DNA from: Nitriliruptor sp040882075
GTDB lineage: Bacteria > Actinomycetota > Nitriliruptoria > Nitriliruptorales > Nitriliruptoraceae
Reading direction: 5' to 3'
NCBI RefSeq assembly: GCF_040882075.1
Contig: NZ_JBBEBZ010000161.1
Location: forward strand, 1-64,000
DNA length: 64,000 nt
The notes under the pieces are model-generated. The model ran no database searches. It was not told the origin of the DNA and was given only the letters and a program-made list of their open reading frames with translations. Both the position numbers and the translations under genes were made by a program. Of the stretch, positions 25,145 to 33,319 are shown piece after piece; the first letter of the stretch is position 1, and the number at the start of each line of letters is the position of its first letter.

Positions 25145-26142
25145 TGGTCGTCACCTTCCGCGGCGGGTGGGCCGCCGATCTGGCCGTAGCGGGGACCGCC
25201 GGTGGTCTGGAACGACTCGATGTGGTCGATGACCGCCTCGATCGCATCCTCGGAGAGGACCTGGCGGAACGAGGGCATGGGGGCGAAGCCAGGCACGTAG
25301 CGGCCCTGCAGGATCGCCTGGCGTGCGACCTCGCGGCCCTCCTCGGGGTCGTCACCCTCGCCGACGCCGTAACGCTCGTAGAGGTTCTGCAGCGTCGGTC
25401 CGACCACCCCCTGGCCGTCGGCACCGTGGCAGCGGGCGCAGTGGTCGGCGAACAGGTCCTCGCCGGAGCGACCGACGAACGCCTGGGCGTCGACCTCGGG
25501 CACCTCACCGGTCTGGATCGACAGGATGTAGGCGGCGACCTGGTTGAGCTGGTTGTCGGAGTACTGACCGCCGGCACCGACGCTGAAGGCCGGCATCGGC
25601 GTCCCGGGCCGACCGTTCTCGAGGGTCATCATGATGAGCTCGTACGGGTCCTCGACGACCTCGGAGTCCTCGTAGCGGGCGACGATGTTGTTCAGGGCCG
25701 GCGCCGGCCAGGGCGCCGCGATCTCGGCGTCGGGGTTCGGAGCGGATCCGCCCCCGAGGTCGACACCGTGGCACGACGCGCAGGCGTCCTGGAACAGCTG
25801 GCGGCCGGCGGCGACGTCCTGCTCGTAGAAGTCGTTGTTGCGTTCCGCGATGCGGTTGGGCTCGATGACCCAGTACAGCGGGAGGAACAGCGCGGAGAAC
25901 ACGGCGAAGGCCACCCCCCACGCCATCGCCCGCTCCATCCCGGTGGTCTCGAGCTCCTCGTCGGAGTGGTAGGGCCGCATCGACAGCGGGATGTCGCCGT
26001 GACGCTTGGGTCCCTGACGGTTCTTGCCGGGGCCCACGACGAAGTAGGCGACCGCGAAGCCGATCAGCGCGACCACCAGCAGGATGATCGGGACGGCTGC
26101 GCCGCTGCCACCGCTCTCGACGGCGACGAACAGGTTGGTCAT
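25141..26142 (-). CDS. membrane-anchored diheme cytochrome c of the bc complex
   Basis: This 333-residue protein has two membrane segments (about 16-36 and 73-92) and two cytochrome c domains with haem sites CASCH (121-125) and CARCH (235-239). Likely Met ligands are in GTPMPAF and FAPMPSF. It would carry electrons from the Rieske centre to the terminal oxidase, the role of QcrC in other actinobacteria. QcrC usually has one C-terminal anchor; both here are N-terminal. Confidence 0.93.
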   Translation of the reverse strand: MTNLFVAVESGGSGAAVPIILLVVALIGFAVAYFVVGPGKNRQGPKRHGDIPLSMRPYHSDEELETTGMERAMAWGVAFAVFSALFLPLYWVIEPNRIAERNNDFYEQDVAAGRQLFQDACASCHGVDLGGGSAPNPDAEIAAPWPAPALNNIVARYEDSEVVEDPYELIMMTLENGRPGTPMPAFSVGAGGQYSDNQLNQVAAYILSIQTGEVPEVDAQAFVGRSGEDLFADHCARCHGADGQGVVGPTLQNLYERYGVGEGDDPEEGREVARQAILQGRYVPGFAPMPSFRQVLSEDAIEAVIDHIESFQTTGGPRYGQIGGPPAAEGDDQ

Positions 26143-26170
26143 GTCGGTGCTTCCCCTCGCAGGACGCAGC

Positions 26171-26764
26171 TCAGGCGTCGACGCAGTTCGGCCCCTCCTG
26201 GGGCTGCTCCAACGCGTTGGCCGTCCGGGCGGTCCCGGTGATCAGGTTGCCGAGGTCGACGACGTACATGCCGGCGTCGTCGATGTAGGAGGAGTAACGG
26301 TCGAGTCCCCGTGGCGCCGGTCCGCCGGTGTACTCGCCCCAGCGGTTGTAGCGCGACCCGTGGCAGGGGCACTCGAACCACTGGGAGCTCTGGCACCACG
26401 GCACGGCGCACCCGAGGTGCACGCACCGCTGGCTGTACAGCGCCATCAGACCCACACCGCTGGACTCGACGATCGCGTGGTCCTCGCCGTAGAGCCCCAT
26501 CGCCGCCTCGTTGGAAGGGTCCCAGCTGACGATCGAGATCCCGCCGTCGGGGACGCGCACCGGGGTGCGGGACTCCTCGATGGTCTGGGCGAGCGCTTCG
26601 GCGTTCTCGAGCGGCACCTCGCCGGTGAGCTCGTCACCGGGGCGCGGGTAGAGGAAGCCGAGCGAGGCCAGGCCGAAGCCGCCGAGACCGGCGCTGACGG
26701 CACCGAACATGCCGTAGCGCAGGAAGGCCCGGCGCTCGACCCTGGGCAGGTCGAGGCGGCTCAT
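26171..26764 (-). CDS. Rieske iron-sulfur protein of the bc complex
   Basis: This 197-residue protein has an N-terminal anchor (about 17-38) after Arg-rich ERRAFLRYG, possibly Tat-exported, and one Rieske domain. The [2Fe-2S] ligands are Cys114 and His116 in CVHLGC and Cys132 and His135 in CPCHGS; Cys119 and Cys134 would form the usual disulfide. Cys124 is extra. Mycobacterial and Streptomyces QcrA has three anchors; this has one, like b6f and Firmicutes types. It is translationally coupled to the small frame upstream (ATGA). Confidence 0.94.
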   Translation of the reverse strand: MSRLDLPRVERRAFLRYGMFGAVSAGLGGFGLASLGFLYPRPGDELTGEVPLENAEALAQTIEESRTPVRVPDGGISIVSWDPSNEAAMGLYGEDHAIVESSGVGLMALYSQRCVHLGCAVPWCQSSQWFECPCHGSRYNRWGEYTGGPAPRGLDRYSSYIDDAGMYVVDLGNLITGTARTANALEQPQEGPNCVDA

Positions 26765-26850
26765 CGCGTTCCCTTCTGGTCGTCGGTCATGATCTGGTGC
26801 TCCTCCCAGCGCCGCAGGGGCGCCGCACGCAAGCTCGTGGAAGCGGTCAC
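26761..26850 (-). CDS. possible 29-residue coupling ORF between subunit IV and Rieske genes
   Basis: A GTG at 26850 overlaps the stop of the subunit IV-like gene (GTGA), and the frame ends in TGA overlapping the Rieske start (ATGA). It reads VTASTSLRAAPLRRWEEHQI then MTDDQKGTR. Both junctions have the form used for translational coupling throughout this window, which suggests that ribosomes cross it. No ribosome site is obvious at its start. It may be a real small subunit or simply a coupling device. Confidence 0.35.
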   Translation of the reverse strand: MTASTSLRAAPLRRWEEHQIMTDDQKGTR

Positions 26851-27683
26851 AGGGTGAACCCGAGGCCCTGGGTGAAGGGCCAGACCCACTCGTAGCCGGC
26901 CCCGCGGAGGAAGGACCCGATCATGACCAGGATCCCCCAGAAGGCCAGGAAGAAGGTGAAGGCGAGGTTGGCGACCTTGCGGTTCTCGGGCCGCGCGGAG
27001 GGGTTCTTGTCGACGTAGGGAGTGGCCATCAGCCCGACGAGGAACACGCCCGGCAGGGTGACGCCAGCGATCATCGGGTGGAAGTAGCGCAGCAGCTCCT
27101 GCAGACCCATGAAGTACCACGGCGCCTTGTTGATGGCTGGGACCTCGTTGGGGTTGGCCAGCGAGCCGAGGGGCGCGTCGAGGAAGAAGGACACGATCAG
27201 CAGCAGCGAGCCCATCGCCAGCAGGGCGACGAACTCGACCAGCAGCAGGTGCGGCCAGGTGTAGACCTTGTCCATCTGCTTGGACTGGACCTGCTGGATC
27301 CCGGCGGGGGGCACGAGCGCGAGCATGCGGTGGGTGTGGCCGCTGGCGGCGGGCACACCGATGGAGCCGGACCCGTTGCCGTTACCGAGCGATGCCGCGA
27401 CGCGGGCCGCGCGCTCCTCGGGGGTGAGCCGCCCGCCGCCACCGGTTTCGGCCGGCGCCGCCTGCTTGGTCGCGACGCCGCCGCCACCGCCCTTCTTCTC
27501 GCGGAACGCCTCGAGGGCCTTGGTGTTCTCCTCGGCGGGCTTGGGTCCGAGGCTCTGTCCCTCGGCGATCTTGGCAGCGCGGACGCTCGCGGCCTTGGCC
27601 TTGGCCCGAGCCATGCGCTCGGACATGCCGTCCGCGATCAGACGGTCGTAGACCGCCTGATCCATCTGGACCTCTTCCGCCAT
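26847..27683 (-). CDS. cytochrome b C-terminal part, subunit IV-like, with soluble N-terminal extension
   Basis: This 278-residue protein is the second piece of a split cytochrome b. Residues 140-278 have three membrane segments and the quinol-site region NPNEVPAINKAPWYFMGLQE (177-196), where PWYF replaces the usual PEWY. The first 120 residues are a soluble charged extension with VYDRLIADGMSERMARAKAK, a Gly-rich linker and a second helix (LTPEERAARVAASLG); PetD and QcrB do not have it. ATG 27683. The 58 bases to the cytochrome b gene upstream hold no gene. Confidence 0.93.
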   Translation of the reverse strand: MAEEVQMDQAVYDRLIADGMSERMARAKAKAASVRAAKIAEGQSLGPKPAEENTKALEAFREKKGGGGGVATKQAAPAETGGGGRLTPEERAARVAASLGNGNGSGSIGVPAASGHTHRMLALVPPAGIQQVQSKQMDKVYTWPHLLLVEFVALLAMGSLLLIVSFFLDAPLGSLANPNEVPAINKAPWYFMGLQELLRYFHPMIAGVTLPGVFLVGLMATPYVDKNPSARPENRKVANLAFTFFLAFWGILVMIGSFLRGAGYEWVWPFTQGLGFTL

Positions 27684-27741
27684 CTCGTCTCACCTCTCGC
27701 CGTCGTCACCGTGCCCGTGGGGCTGGCTCACGCCGGGTGTG

Positions 27742-28518
27742 TCACAGGGGGCCGGAGATCCCGCCGTCCTTGCGGATCCGCCAGAAGTGGACCGCGAGGA
27801 AGACCACCGTCACGAACGGGATGAACAGGACGTGGAGCACGTACCAGCGCAGCAGGGTCGCCGGCCCGATCGAGACGCCACCGAGGAGCACGAACTGCAC
27901 CTGGTCACCGAAGACCGGGGTGTAGCCCATCATGTTGGTGCCGACGGTGACGGCCCAGAGGGCGAGCTGGTCCCAGGGCAGCAGGTAGCCGGTGAAGCTC
28001 AGCAGCAGGGTCAGCAGCAGCAGGATGACGCCGACGACCCAGTTGAACTCCCGCGGCGGCTTGTAGGCCCCGTGGTAGAAGACGCGCGCCATGTGCAGGA
28101 ACACGGTGAAGACCATCGCGTGGGCACCCCACCGGTGCATGTTGCGCACCAGGTTGCCGAAGGTGACCGACGCCGACAGCTCGCGCATGTTGAGGTAGGC
28201 GAGCTCGGTGCCGGCACCGGCGGCCGGGGTGTAGAAGAACATCAGGAAGATGCCGGTGATGGTCAGCAGGATGAACAGGAAGAAGCTCAGGCCGCCCAAG
28301 CAGTAGGTGTAGGTCAGCTTGAGACCGTGGCGCTTCACCTTCACCGGGTGCAGGTGGTAGAGGACGTTGTTCATCGCCGCGAGGGCGCGGTCCCGCGACG
28401 TGTCGCGGTAGCCCTTGCGGTAGATCGACCCCGGGCGGAAGATCGACTTCCAGATCACGTTGTCCTGGACGTTCGTCTTCGTCTCGCCCCAGCTCGGCAA
28501 GCTCGGTCGCTTCGCCAC
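27742..28518 (-). CDS. cytochrome b N-terminal part, b6-type
   Basis: This 258-residue protein has four membrane segments and the four haem-b ligands: His128 and His142, then His229 and His244. The second pair is 15 apart, as in cytochrome b6, not 14 as in mitochondrial-type b. Cys73 lies in TYTYCLGGLSFF, the context of the b6 Cys that binds the extra haem ci covalently. GTG 28518 has GGAG and AGGA sites. This is a quinol-oxidising, proton-translocating core protein; a split b with this Cys is unlike the fused QcrB of better-known actinobacteria. Confidence 0.94.
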   Translation of the reverse strand: MAKRPSLPSWGETKTNVQDNVIWKSIFRPGSIYRKGYRDTSRDRALAAMNNVLYHLHPVKVKRHGLKLTYTYCLGGLSFFLFILLTITGIFLMFFYTPAAGAGTELAYLNMRELSASVTFGNLVRNMHRWGAHAMVFTVFLHMARVFYHGAYKPPREFNWVVGVILLLLTLLLSFTGYLLPWDQLALWAVTVGTNMMGYTPVFGDQVQFVLLGGVSIGPATLLRWYVLHVLFIPFVTVVFLAVHFWRIRKDGGISGPL

Positions 28519-28529
28519 TCGTCCTGCTC

Positions 28530-28874
28530 CTAGTTGTCGGTACGCCCGAGCCACAGCGCGTCGGAGGGGCAGCGCTCCACGCAGATGGCGCAGCGCGTGC
28601 ACTCGTTGTCGTCGATGATGAACACCGCGTGGGACTGGGCCGCGAGGGTCACGAGCTCCGGGTTGTCAGCGTCCTGGATGATCCCCGGCGACATCATGAA
28701 GATGCACTCCCAGGGACAGACGTCCTCGCAGGCGCGGCACAGGATGCAGAGTTCGGCGGTGAGCCCGATGTGACGCTTCGGCTTGACGCGCTCCTGCAGC
28801 CACTGCGCGTCGACCTGCTGGACGACGTAGTCGTCGAACATCAGCGGGTGCTCGCCCCTGTCGGTCTTGCCCAC
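28530..28874 (-). CDS. dicluster [4Fe-4S] ferredoxin in the bc operon
   Basis: This 114-residue protein has two complete [4Fe-4S] motifs: Cys43, 46, 49, 53 (CILCRACEDVCP) and Cys92, 95, 98, 102 (CTRCAICVERCP), plus an extra Cys57. No membrane segment or export signal is seen, so it should act in the cytoplasm. The N-terminal 40 residues (DDYVVQQVDAQWLQERVKPK) are unlike small free ferredoxins and may dock to a partner. GTG 28874 has GGAGG six bases upstream. It ends 11 bases before cytochrome b, suggesting a direct role at the cytoplasmic side of the complex. Confidence 0.92.
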   Translation of the reverse strand: MGKTDRGEHPLMFDDYVVQQVDAQWLQERVKPKRHIGLTAELCILCRACEDVCPWECIFMMSPGIIQDADNPELVTLAAQSHAVFIIDDNECTRCAICVERCPSDALWLGRTDN

Positions 28875-28941
28875 GTCGTCCTCCTTCCTGTGCGTCGTCG
28901 CGGTGCGTCACGTGCCTCGGTACCTGCTGCGGTGCCTCGGA

Positions 28942-29454
28942 TCACTTGTAGCCACCGGCCTCCGGCTTGACCTCGCCGGCGGCGAGCGACTTCGGGTACT
29001 GCTTCTGGACCTTGAGGAAGATCAGGAGCGTCACCACGATGCCCCCCATCATCAGGACCGCGACCACCGACTCGGCGATGACCCCGTAGAGGTTCGAGGC
29101 GATCTGGAGCCGGTAGTCCTCGATGTCGAAACCGGCCGTCTCCGGGATGATCACGCCGGCGAGCACGTTCTCGTTGGCTTGGACGAACTGGATCCAGGCG
29201 TGCGGCAGGACACCGTGCACCCACCAGATGAAGCTGGACGCGCCCATGACACCCATGGTCGCCGAGACCCACTCACGCCGGCCGTAGGTCAGCTTCGCCA
29301 GGTACAGCGGGAGCGCCATCAACGGGCCGAGCCACAGCAGCATGATCGCGGCCCCGACCCAGCCCTGCCCGGTGCTCGCCGGGTCGCCGAAGTAGTACAG
29401 CGCACGCAGCGCGTCGGGGATGGCGGCACCGAACTCGCGGAACCACTCCAGCAC
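28942..29454 (-). CDS. first gene of the bc operon, membrane protein of unknown function
   Basis: This 170-residue protein has about four hydrophobic stretches (near 30-52, 64-85, 95-112 and 125-150) and ends in a basic tail. A His (WWVHGVLPHAW) lies between two of them. I do not recognise a family. It is followed by the ferredoxin after 67 bases and leads the operon, so it may anchor the ferredoxin to the membrane. GTG 29454. The 199 bases upstream (29455-29653) should hold the operon promoter; no box is clear. Confidence 0.82.
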   Translation of the reverse strand: MLEWFREFGAAIPDALRALYYFGDPASTGQGWVGAAIMLLWLGPLMALPLYLAKLTYGRREWVSATMGVMGASSFIWWVHGVLPHAWIQFVQANENVLAGVIIPETAGFDIEDYRLQIASNLYGVIAESVVAVLMMGGIVVTLLIFLKVQKQYPKSLAAGEVKPEAGGYK

Positions 29455-29653
29455 GGGGCTTGCCTCTCCTCGGCCGCCGGCGAGCCACCGTTCGGGCTCG
29501 GTGCGACGGTGACGGGGGACGGATGCAGACGGGGGTATCGCGGACCTACCGGGCCACGCGTGCGCGTACGCACGAGCGGTGGTGGGCGGAGGCTACCAAC
29601 GGCCGGGGAGGGCCACCAAAAGATCGGTCGCAGACCTCCGGGCGCCGCGCGGC

Positions 29654-30943
29654 TCAGCCCAGCGCCGCGGCCGCGCTGGCGGCGGCCTCGGCCACCTGGT
29701 CGAGGTGGCGCTCCTCGAGGGCGAGCGAGGTGAAGATGACCTCGTAGCCGGACGGGGCGAGGTACACGCCGCGGTCCAGCATCAGGTGGAAGAACCGGCC
29801 GTAGCGGTCGTGGTCGGCGGCCGCGACGTCCTCGTAGCGCCCCGGTGCGGCGTCGGCGAAGACGACCCCGGCGAGCGTGCCGTGCTGGAGCACCTGCACG
29901 GGCAGGTCGTGATCGGCGAACACGTGGCGCAGGTCGGTGACGATGCGATCGGTGGTCGCCCGCAGACGGCGGTGGACCTCCGGGTCCTCGAGCAGCGCCA
30001 GCTGCGCGAGGCCGGCGGCGACGGCCACGGGGTTCCCCGACAACGTGCCGGCCTGGTAGACGGACCCGACCGGTGCGAGGTGGTCCATCAGGTCGGCCCG
30101 CCCCCCGAAGGCGGCCAACGGGAACCCGCCCCCGAGCACCTTGCCGAGCACGGTCAGGTCAGGGGTGACACCGTGGACCTCCTGCGCGCCACCGCGGGCG
30201 AGCCGGAACCCGGAGATGACCTCGTCGAAGACCAGGACCGCGCCCACGCGGTCCGCCTGCTCGCGGAGGAAGGCCAGGAACCCCTCCTCGGGGGCGACGA
30301 GGTTCATGTTCGCCGGGACCGGCTCGCACAGGATCGCGGCGAGGTCGTCGGCGTGCGCGTCGACCGCGGCCGTGACCGCGGCCCGGTCGTTCCAGGGCAC
30401 GAGCACGGTGTCGGCAGCGGCGCCGTCGGTGACGCCCGGCGAACCAGGGATCCCGAGGGTGGCGACGCCGGACCCCGCTGCCACCAGCAGCGCGTCGGCG
30501 TGCCCGTGGTAGTGGCCGACGAACTTGAGCAGCTTGGATCGGCCGGTCGCGCCACGGGCGAGCCGGATGGCGCTCATCGCTGCTTCGGTCCCCGAGCTGG
30601 TCAGCCGGAGCTTGTCGATGGACGGCACGGCGTCGATCACCCGCTCGGCGAGCTGCACCTCGCCCTCGGTCGGCGCGCCGAAGGACGACCCGCGTTCGAG
30701 CGCGGCCGTGGCGGCCTCGACCACCTCACGCCGGGCGTGACCGAACAGCAGCGGTCCCCAGGAGTTCACCAGGTCGACGTACGAGCGGCCGTCCTCGTCC
30801 TCGACGATCGCGCCGTGCCCGCGTCGGATGAACCGTGGGGTCCCCCCGACGGAGGAGAAGGCCCGGACCGGGGAGTTCACCCCGCCGGGGATGACCGCCT
30901 GGGCGCGTTCGAACAGGGCGGCGGACCGCGAAGCGTCGGACAC
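29654..30943 (-). CDS. hemL: glutamate-1-semialdehyde 2,1-aminomutase
   Basis: This 429-residue PLP enzyme makes 5-aminolevulinate in the C5 pathway, after HemA. It has the entry block AVIPGGVNSPVRAFSSVGG, TSSGTEAAMSAIRLARG, FDEVISGFR and the PLP Lys in TVLGKVLGGGFPLAAFGG. The GTG at 30943 has GGAG upstream. It stands apart from the hemB/hemACD group but serves the same pathway, whose haem feeds the bc complex next door. Confidence 0.96.
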   Translation of the reverse strand: MSDASRSAALFERAQAVIPGGVNSPVRAFSSVGGTPRFIRRGHGAIVEDEDGRSYVDLVNSWGPLLFGHARREVVEAATAALERGSSFGAPTEGEVQLAERVIDAVPSIDKLRLTSSGTEAAMSAIRLARGATGRSKLLKFVGHYHGHADALLVAAGSGVATLGIPGSPGVTDGAAADTVLVPWNDRAAVTAAVDAHADDLAAILCEPVPANMNLVAPEEGFLAFLREQADRVGAVLVFDEVISGFRLARGGAQEVHGVTPDLTVLGKVLGGGFPLAAFGGRADLMDHLAPVGSVYQAGTLSGNPVAVAAGLAQLALLEDPEVHRRLRATTDRIVTDLRHVFADHDLPVQVLQHGTLAGVVFADAAPGRYEDVAAADHDRYGRFFHLMLDRGVYLAPSGYEVIFTSLALEERHLDQVAEAAASAAAALG

Positions 30944-31043
30944 CGGTAGCTCCGTGTCGGGGCAGGAGTCTGGCAGGGTTCACGTCGAAGGGGACGTGGA
31001 GGCCGGCGCCGGGGGACGTCCGGCAGCGGTGAGCGGAGGGTAG

Positions 31044-32387
31044 GTGGTCGCGGACGGCGCGAGCAGCGGGGGGTCGGGCCGCGGCCGTCGCCGGGGGCTG
31101 ACGAGCCAGCCACGCGCGCGTCGGCGCCGCGCGGCGTCGACCTCGGCCATGACCGACCGCCGGCGTCGCGTCGCCGCGCTCGCCGGAGGTGGGACCGCGG
31201 CGCTGCTGGCCGCCGCGGGGGGTGCCACCTGGTACTACGCCGAGCGCATCACCGAGGCACCCGGCCGCCGGCCGGTCCCGCCGCTGCCCGACGACGGTGT
31301 CCAGGTCCGCGATCTCGACGGATCGAGCGTGGTGCTGGCGGGGCCCGCGGCGGAGCGTCCGGGCTGGTGGGGCCTCGACACCGGACGGGGGTGGCTCCGG
31401 GTCGGACCACCGGGCGACCTGGTCCCGCTCGACGCCGACGACCCCGACCTCGCCCACGTCACGACCGGTGTGCGTCGCCCCGTCGAGCACCGCGTCGGGA
31501 AGGTCGAGGCCGGTGACACCGGCCTGCTCGATGCCGACGCCATCCCGGAGGACCCGGCCGACGTCGGGCTCGAGGTCGACGACGAGCAGGTCACCGGTCC
31601 GCTCGGCGACCTGCCGGCCTGGTGGTTCCCCGCGCCGACGGGTGCTCCGACCCGTCCCGTCCGGACGGTGGCGGTGCTCGTCCACGGCCGGAGCGGTTCG
31701 CGTCGCGAGGTCGTTCGCTGGGCCCCGACCTTCCTCGCCGCCGGCGTGTCCTGCCTGGCGCTGTCGTACCGCAACGCACCGGGCGCACCCCCCTCCCCCG
31801 ATGGACGCAGCCACCTCGGCGCCACCGAATGGGAGGACCTCGAGGCGGCGATCGAGCACGTCGTGGACCACCACGCCGCCGACGACGTGGTCGTGCTCGG
31901 GGTGTCGATGGGGGGCGCCTGCGCCGCCGAGTTGCTGCGTCGGAGCGTCGCCGCGTCCCACGTCCGCGCCCTGGTGCTCGACGCACCGGTCCGCCACTGG
32001 GGGCCCGTGCTCCGGGCAGCCGCCCGTCAACGGGGGCTGCCGCCGGCCGTGCTCCCGATCCTCCTGCCACCGACCATGGCGCTGGCCGGCGCTCGACGGC
32101 GCATCGACTGGCGCGGTCTCGACGACCTCGCCGATCCGAACCTGTTCCGTTCGCCGACGCTGCTGTTCCACGGCGACGCCGACGCGACCGTCCCGGTCGC
32201 GCTGTCGGACGCGTTCGCTGCCGCCCGGCAGGACGTGGTCACCTACCACCGGGTCCGGGGCGCCGGCCACGTCCGCACCTGGAACGTGGACCGCGAGGGC
32301 TGCGAGGCGGCGCTCGCCGCGTTCCTGGACCGGGTGCTCGACGAGCGCCAACGTCCGCCGCTGCGCCCGATCCCCGGCGCCCCCTGA
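31044..32387 (+). CDS. membrane-anchored alpha/beta hydrolase
   Basis: This 447-residue protein has an Arg-rich N-terminus, one membrane segment (VAALAGGGTAALLAAAGGATWYY), a pre-domain of about 150 residues and an alpha/beta hydrolase fold. The nucleophile elbow is GVSMGG; the acid is in HGDADATVP and the His in VRGAGHVRTW. The substrate is unknown. The GTG at 31044 has GGAGG four bases upstream; ATG 31149 would give 412 residues without a visible ribosome site. Being anchored outside the membrane, it is an unlikely MenH. Divergent from hemL. Confidence 0.85.
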   Translation: MVADGASSGGSGRGRRRGLTSQPRARRRRAASTSAMTDRRRRVAALAGGGTAALLAAAGGATWYYAERITEAPGRRPVPPLPDDGVQVRDLDGSSVVLAGPAAERPGWWGLDTGRGWLRVGPPGDLVPLDADDPDLAHVTTGVRRPVEHRVGKVEAGDTGLLDADAIPEDPADVGLEVDDEQVTGPLGDLPAWWFPAPTGAPTRPVRTVAVLVHGRSGSRREVVRWAPTFLAAGVSCLALSYRNAPGAPPSPDGRSHLGATEWEDLEAAIEHVVDHHAADDVVVLGVSMGGACAAELLRRSVAASHVRALVLDAPVRHWGPVLRAAARQRGLPPAVLPILLPPTMALAGARRRIDWRGLDDLADPNLFRSPTLLFHGDADATVPVALSDAFAAARQDVVTYHRVRGAGHVRTWNVDREGCEAALAAFLDRVLDERQRPPLRPIPGAP

Positions 32388-32547
32388 CCACACCAGCACC
32401 CCGCTACCTCGCGACCGGGCCCACCGGGTCTACCGGGGGCCTCACGTGGCGCCACCGCCACACCAGCACCCCGCTACCCCGCGACCGAGCCCACCGGGCC
32501 CTACCGGGGGCCCCACGTAGCGCCACCGCCACACCAGCACCCCGCTA
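32388..32547. repeat. 70-bp tandem repeat between convergent genes
   Basis: CCACACCAGCACCCCGCTAC recurs at about 32388, 32458 and 32529, giving two full units of 70-71 bases and a partial third. The units share GCGACCG-GCCCACCGGG, CTACCGGGGGCC and CACGT-GCGCCACCGC and differ at a few positions. The array fills the 157 bases between the hydrolase and the phosphodiesterase; the stop codon of the latter lies inside the third copy. Confidence 0.93.
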
Positions 32548-33300
32548 CGTCGCGGGGCCGCCGATCCGGGGGCGGACGCCCTCGAAGATGACGTTGTCGG
32601 CGAGCCGCCGCGCGCGGGTGAGCTCCTCCTCGGTCGCCACCGTCCAGGTCACCAACGTGCCTCCCGCCTCTCGCCACCCGTCGGTCCGCGGCGTCGGGAG
32701 ACCGCGCAGGTCGTAGCTCACGGCGTGGGGCGCGGCGGCGTCGAGGTCGGCCAGCGACGCCAACCGGCGGCGGACCGGCCCGGGGATCGGCAGGTTCTCG
32801 AGCGGGCCCGAGGTGAGGACGCGGACGACCTCGGGCCGGTGCCGCCGGAACCAACGCGCGGTGCCCGGGTGGAAGCCCGCCACGCACCAGGGTCCCGTGT
32901 GGGGCTCGAGGAGGTCGGCGACGACGCGTTCGAGGCGGCCCACGCGCAGACCGAGCGACTTGCACTCGACCATCACCGGGGTCGCCCCGAGGACGTCCAG
33001 GACCTCGGCGAGCGTGGGGACGGGCTCGGGCGACCCGACCAGCGGCAGACCCCGGAGCTCGGCGGCCGTCAGCCTGTCGACGCGGACCGCCCGGCCCGTC
33101 AGCCGTTCGAGGTCACGGTCGTGCACGACGACCGGGACGCCATCGCGGGTCAGCTGGACGTCGAGCTCCACACCGAAGCCGGCGTCGCGGGCGGCCGCGA
33201 ACGCGGGCAGGGTGTTCTCCGCGACCGACCCGCCGTGCAAGCCACGGTGGGCGAGCGGCGTGTCGACGAGCCAGGACGGAGCGGTCGGCGTCGACGTCAC
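32545..33300 (-). CDS. glycerophosphodiester phosphodiesterase family protein
   Basis: This 251-residue TIM-barrel enzyme would hydrolyse glycerophosphodiesters. It has the catalytic start HRGLHGGSVAENTLPAF (near 17-33), metal ligands in ELDVQLTRDGVPVVVHD, and MVECKS and VTWTVATEEE further on. No signal peptide is seen, so a cytoplasmic enzyme is likely. The GTG at 33300 has GAGG seven bases upstream; longer reading would translate a repeat. Its TAG stop is inside the 70-bp repeat. Confidence 0.88.
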   Translation of the reverse strand: MTSTPTAPSWLVDTPLAHRGLHGGSVAENTLPAFAAARDAGFGVELDVQLTRDGVPVVVHDRDLERLTGRAVRVDRLTAAELRGLPLVGSPEPVPTLAEVLDVLGATPVMVECKSLGLRVGRLERVVADLLEPHTGPWCVAGFHPGTARWFRRHRPEVVRVLTSGPLENLPIPGPVRRRLASLADLDAAAPHAVSYDLRGLPTPRTDGWREAGGTLVTWTVATEEELTRARRLADNVIFEGVRPRIGGPAT

Positions 33301-33319
33301 ACGCAGCCTCGCAGGCGGC

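Noticed and set aside
31044..32387. The alpha/beta hydrolase as missing MenH
   Set aside because: It has a membrane anchor and a 150-residue pre-domain, lies far from the men genes, and would face outward.
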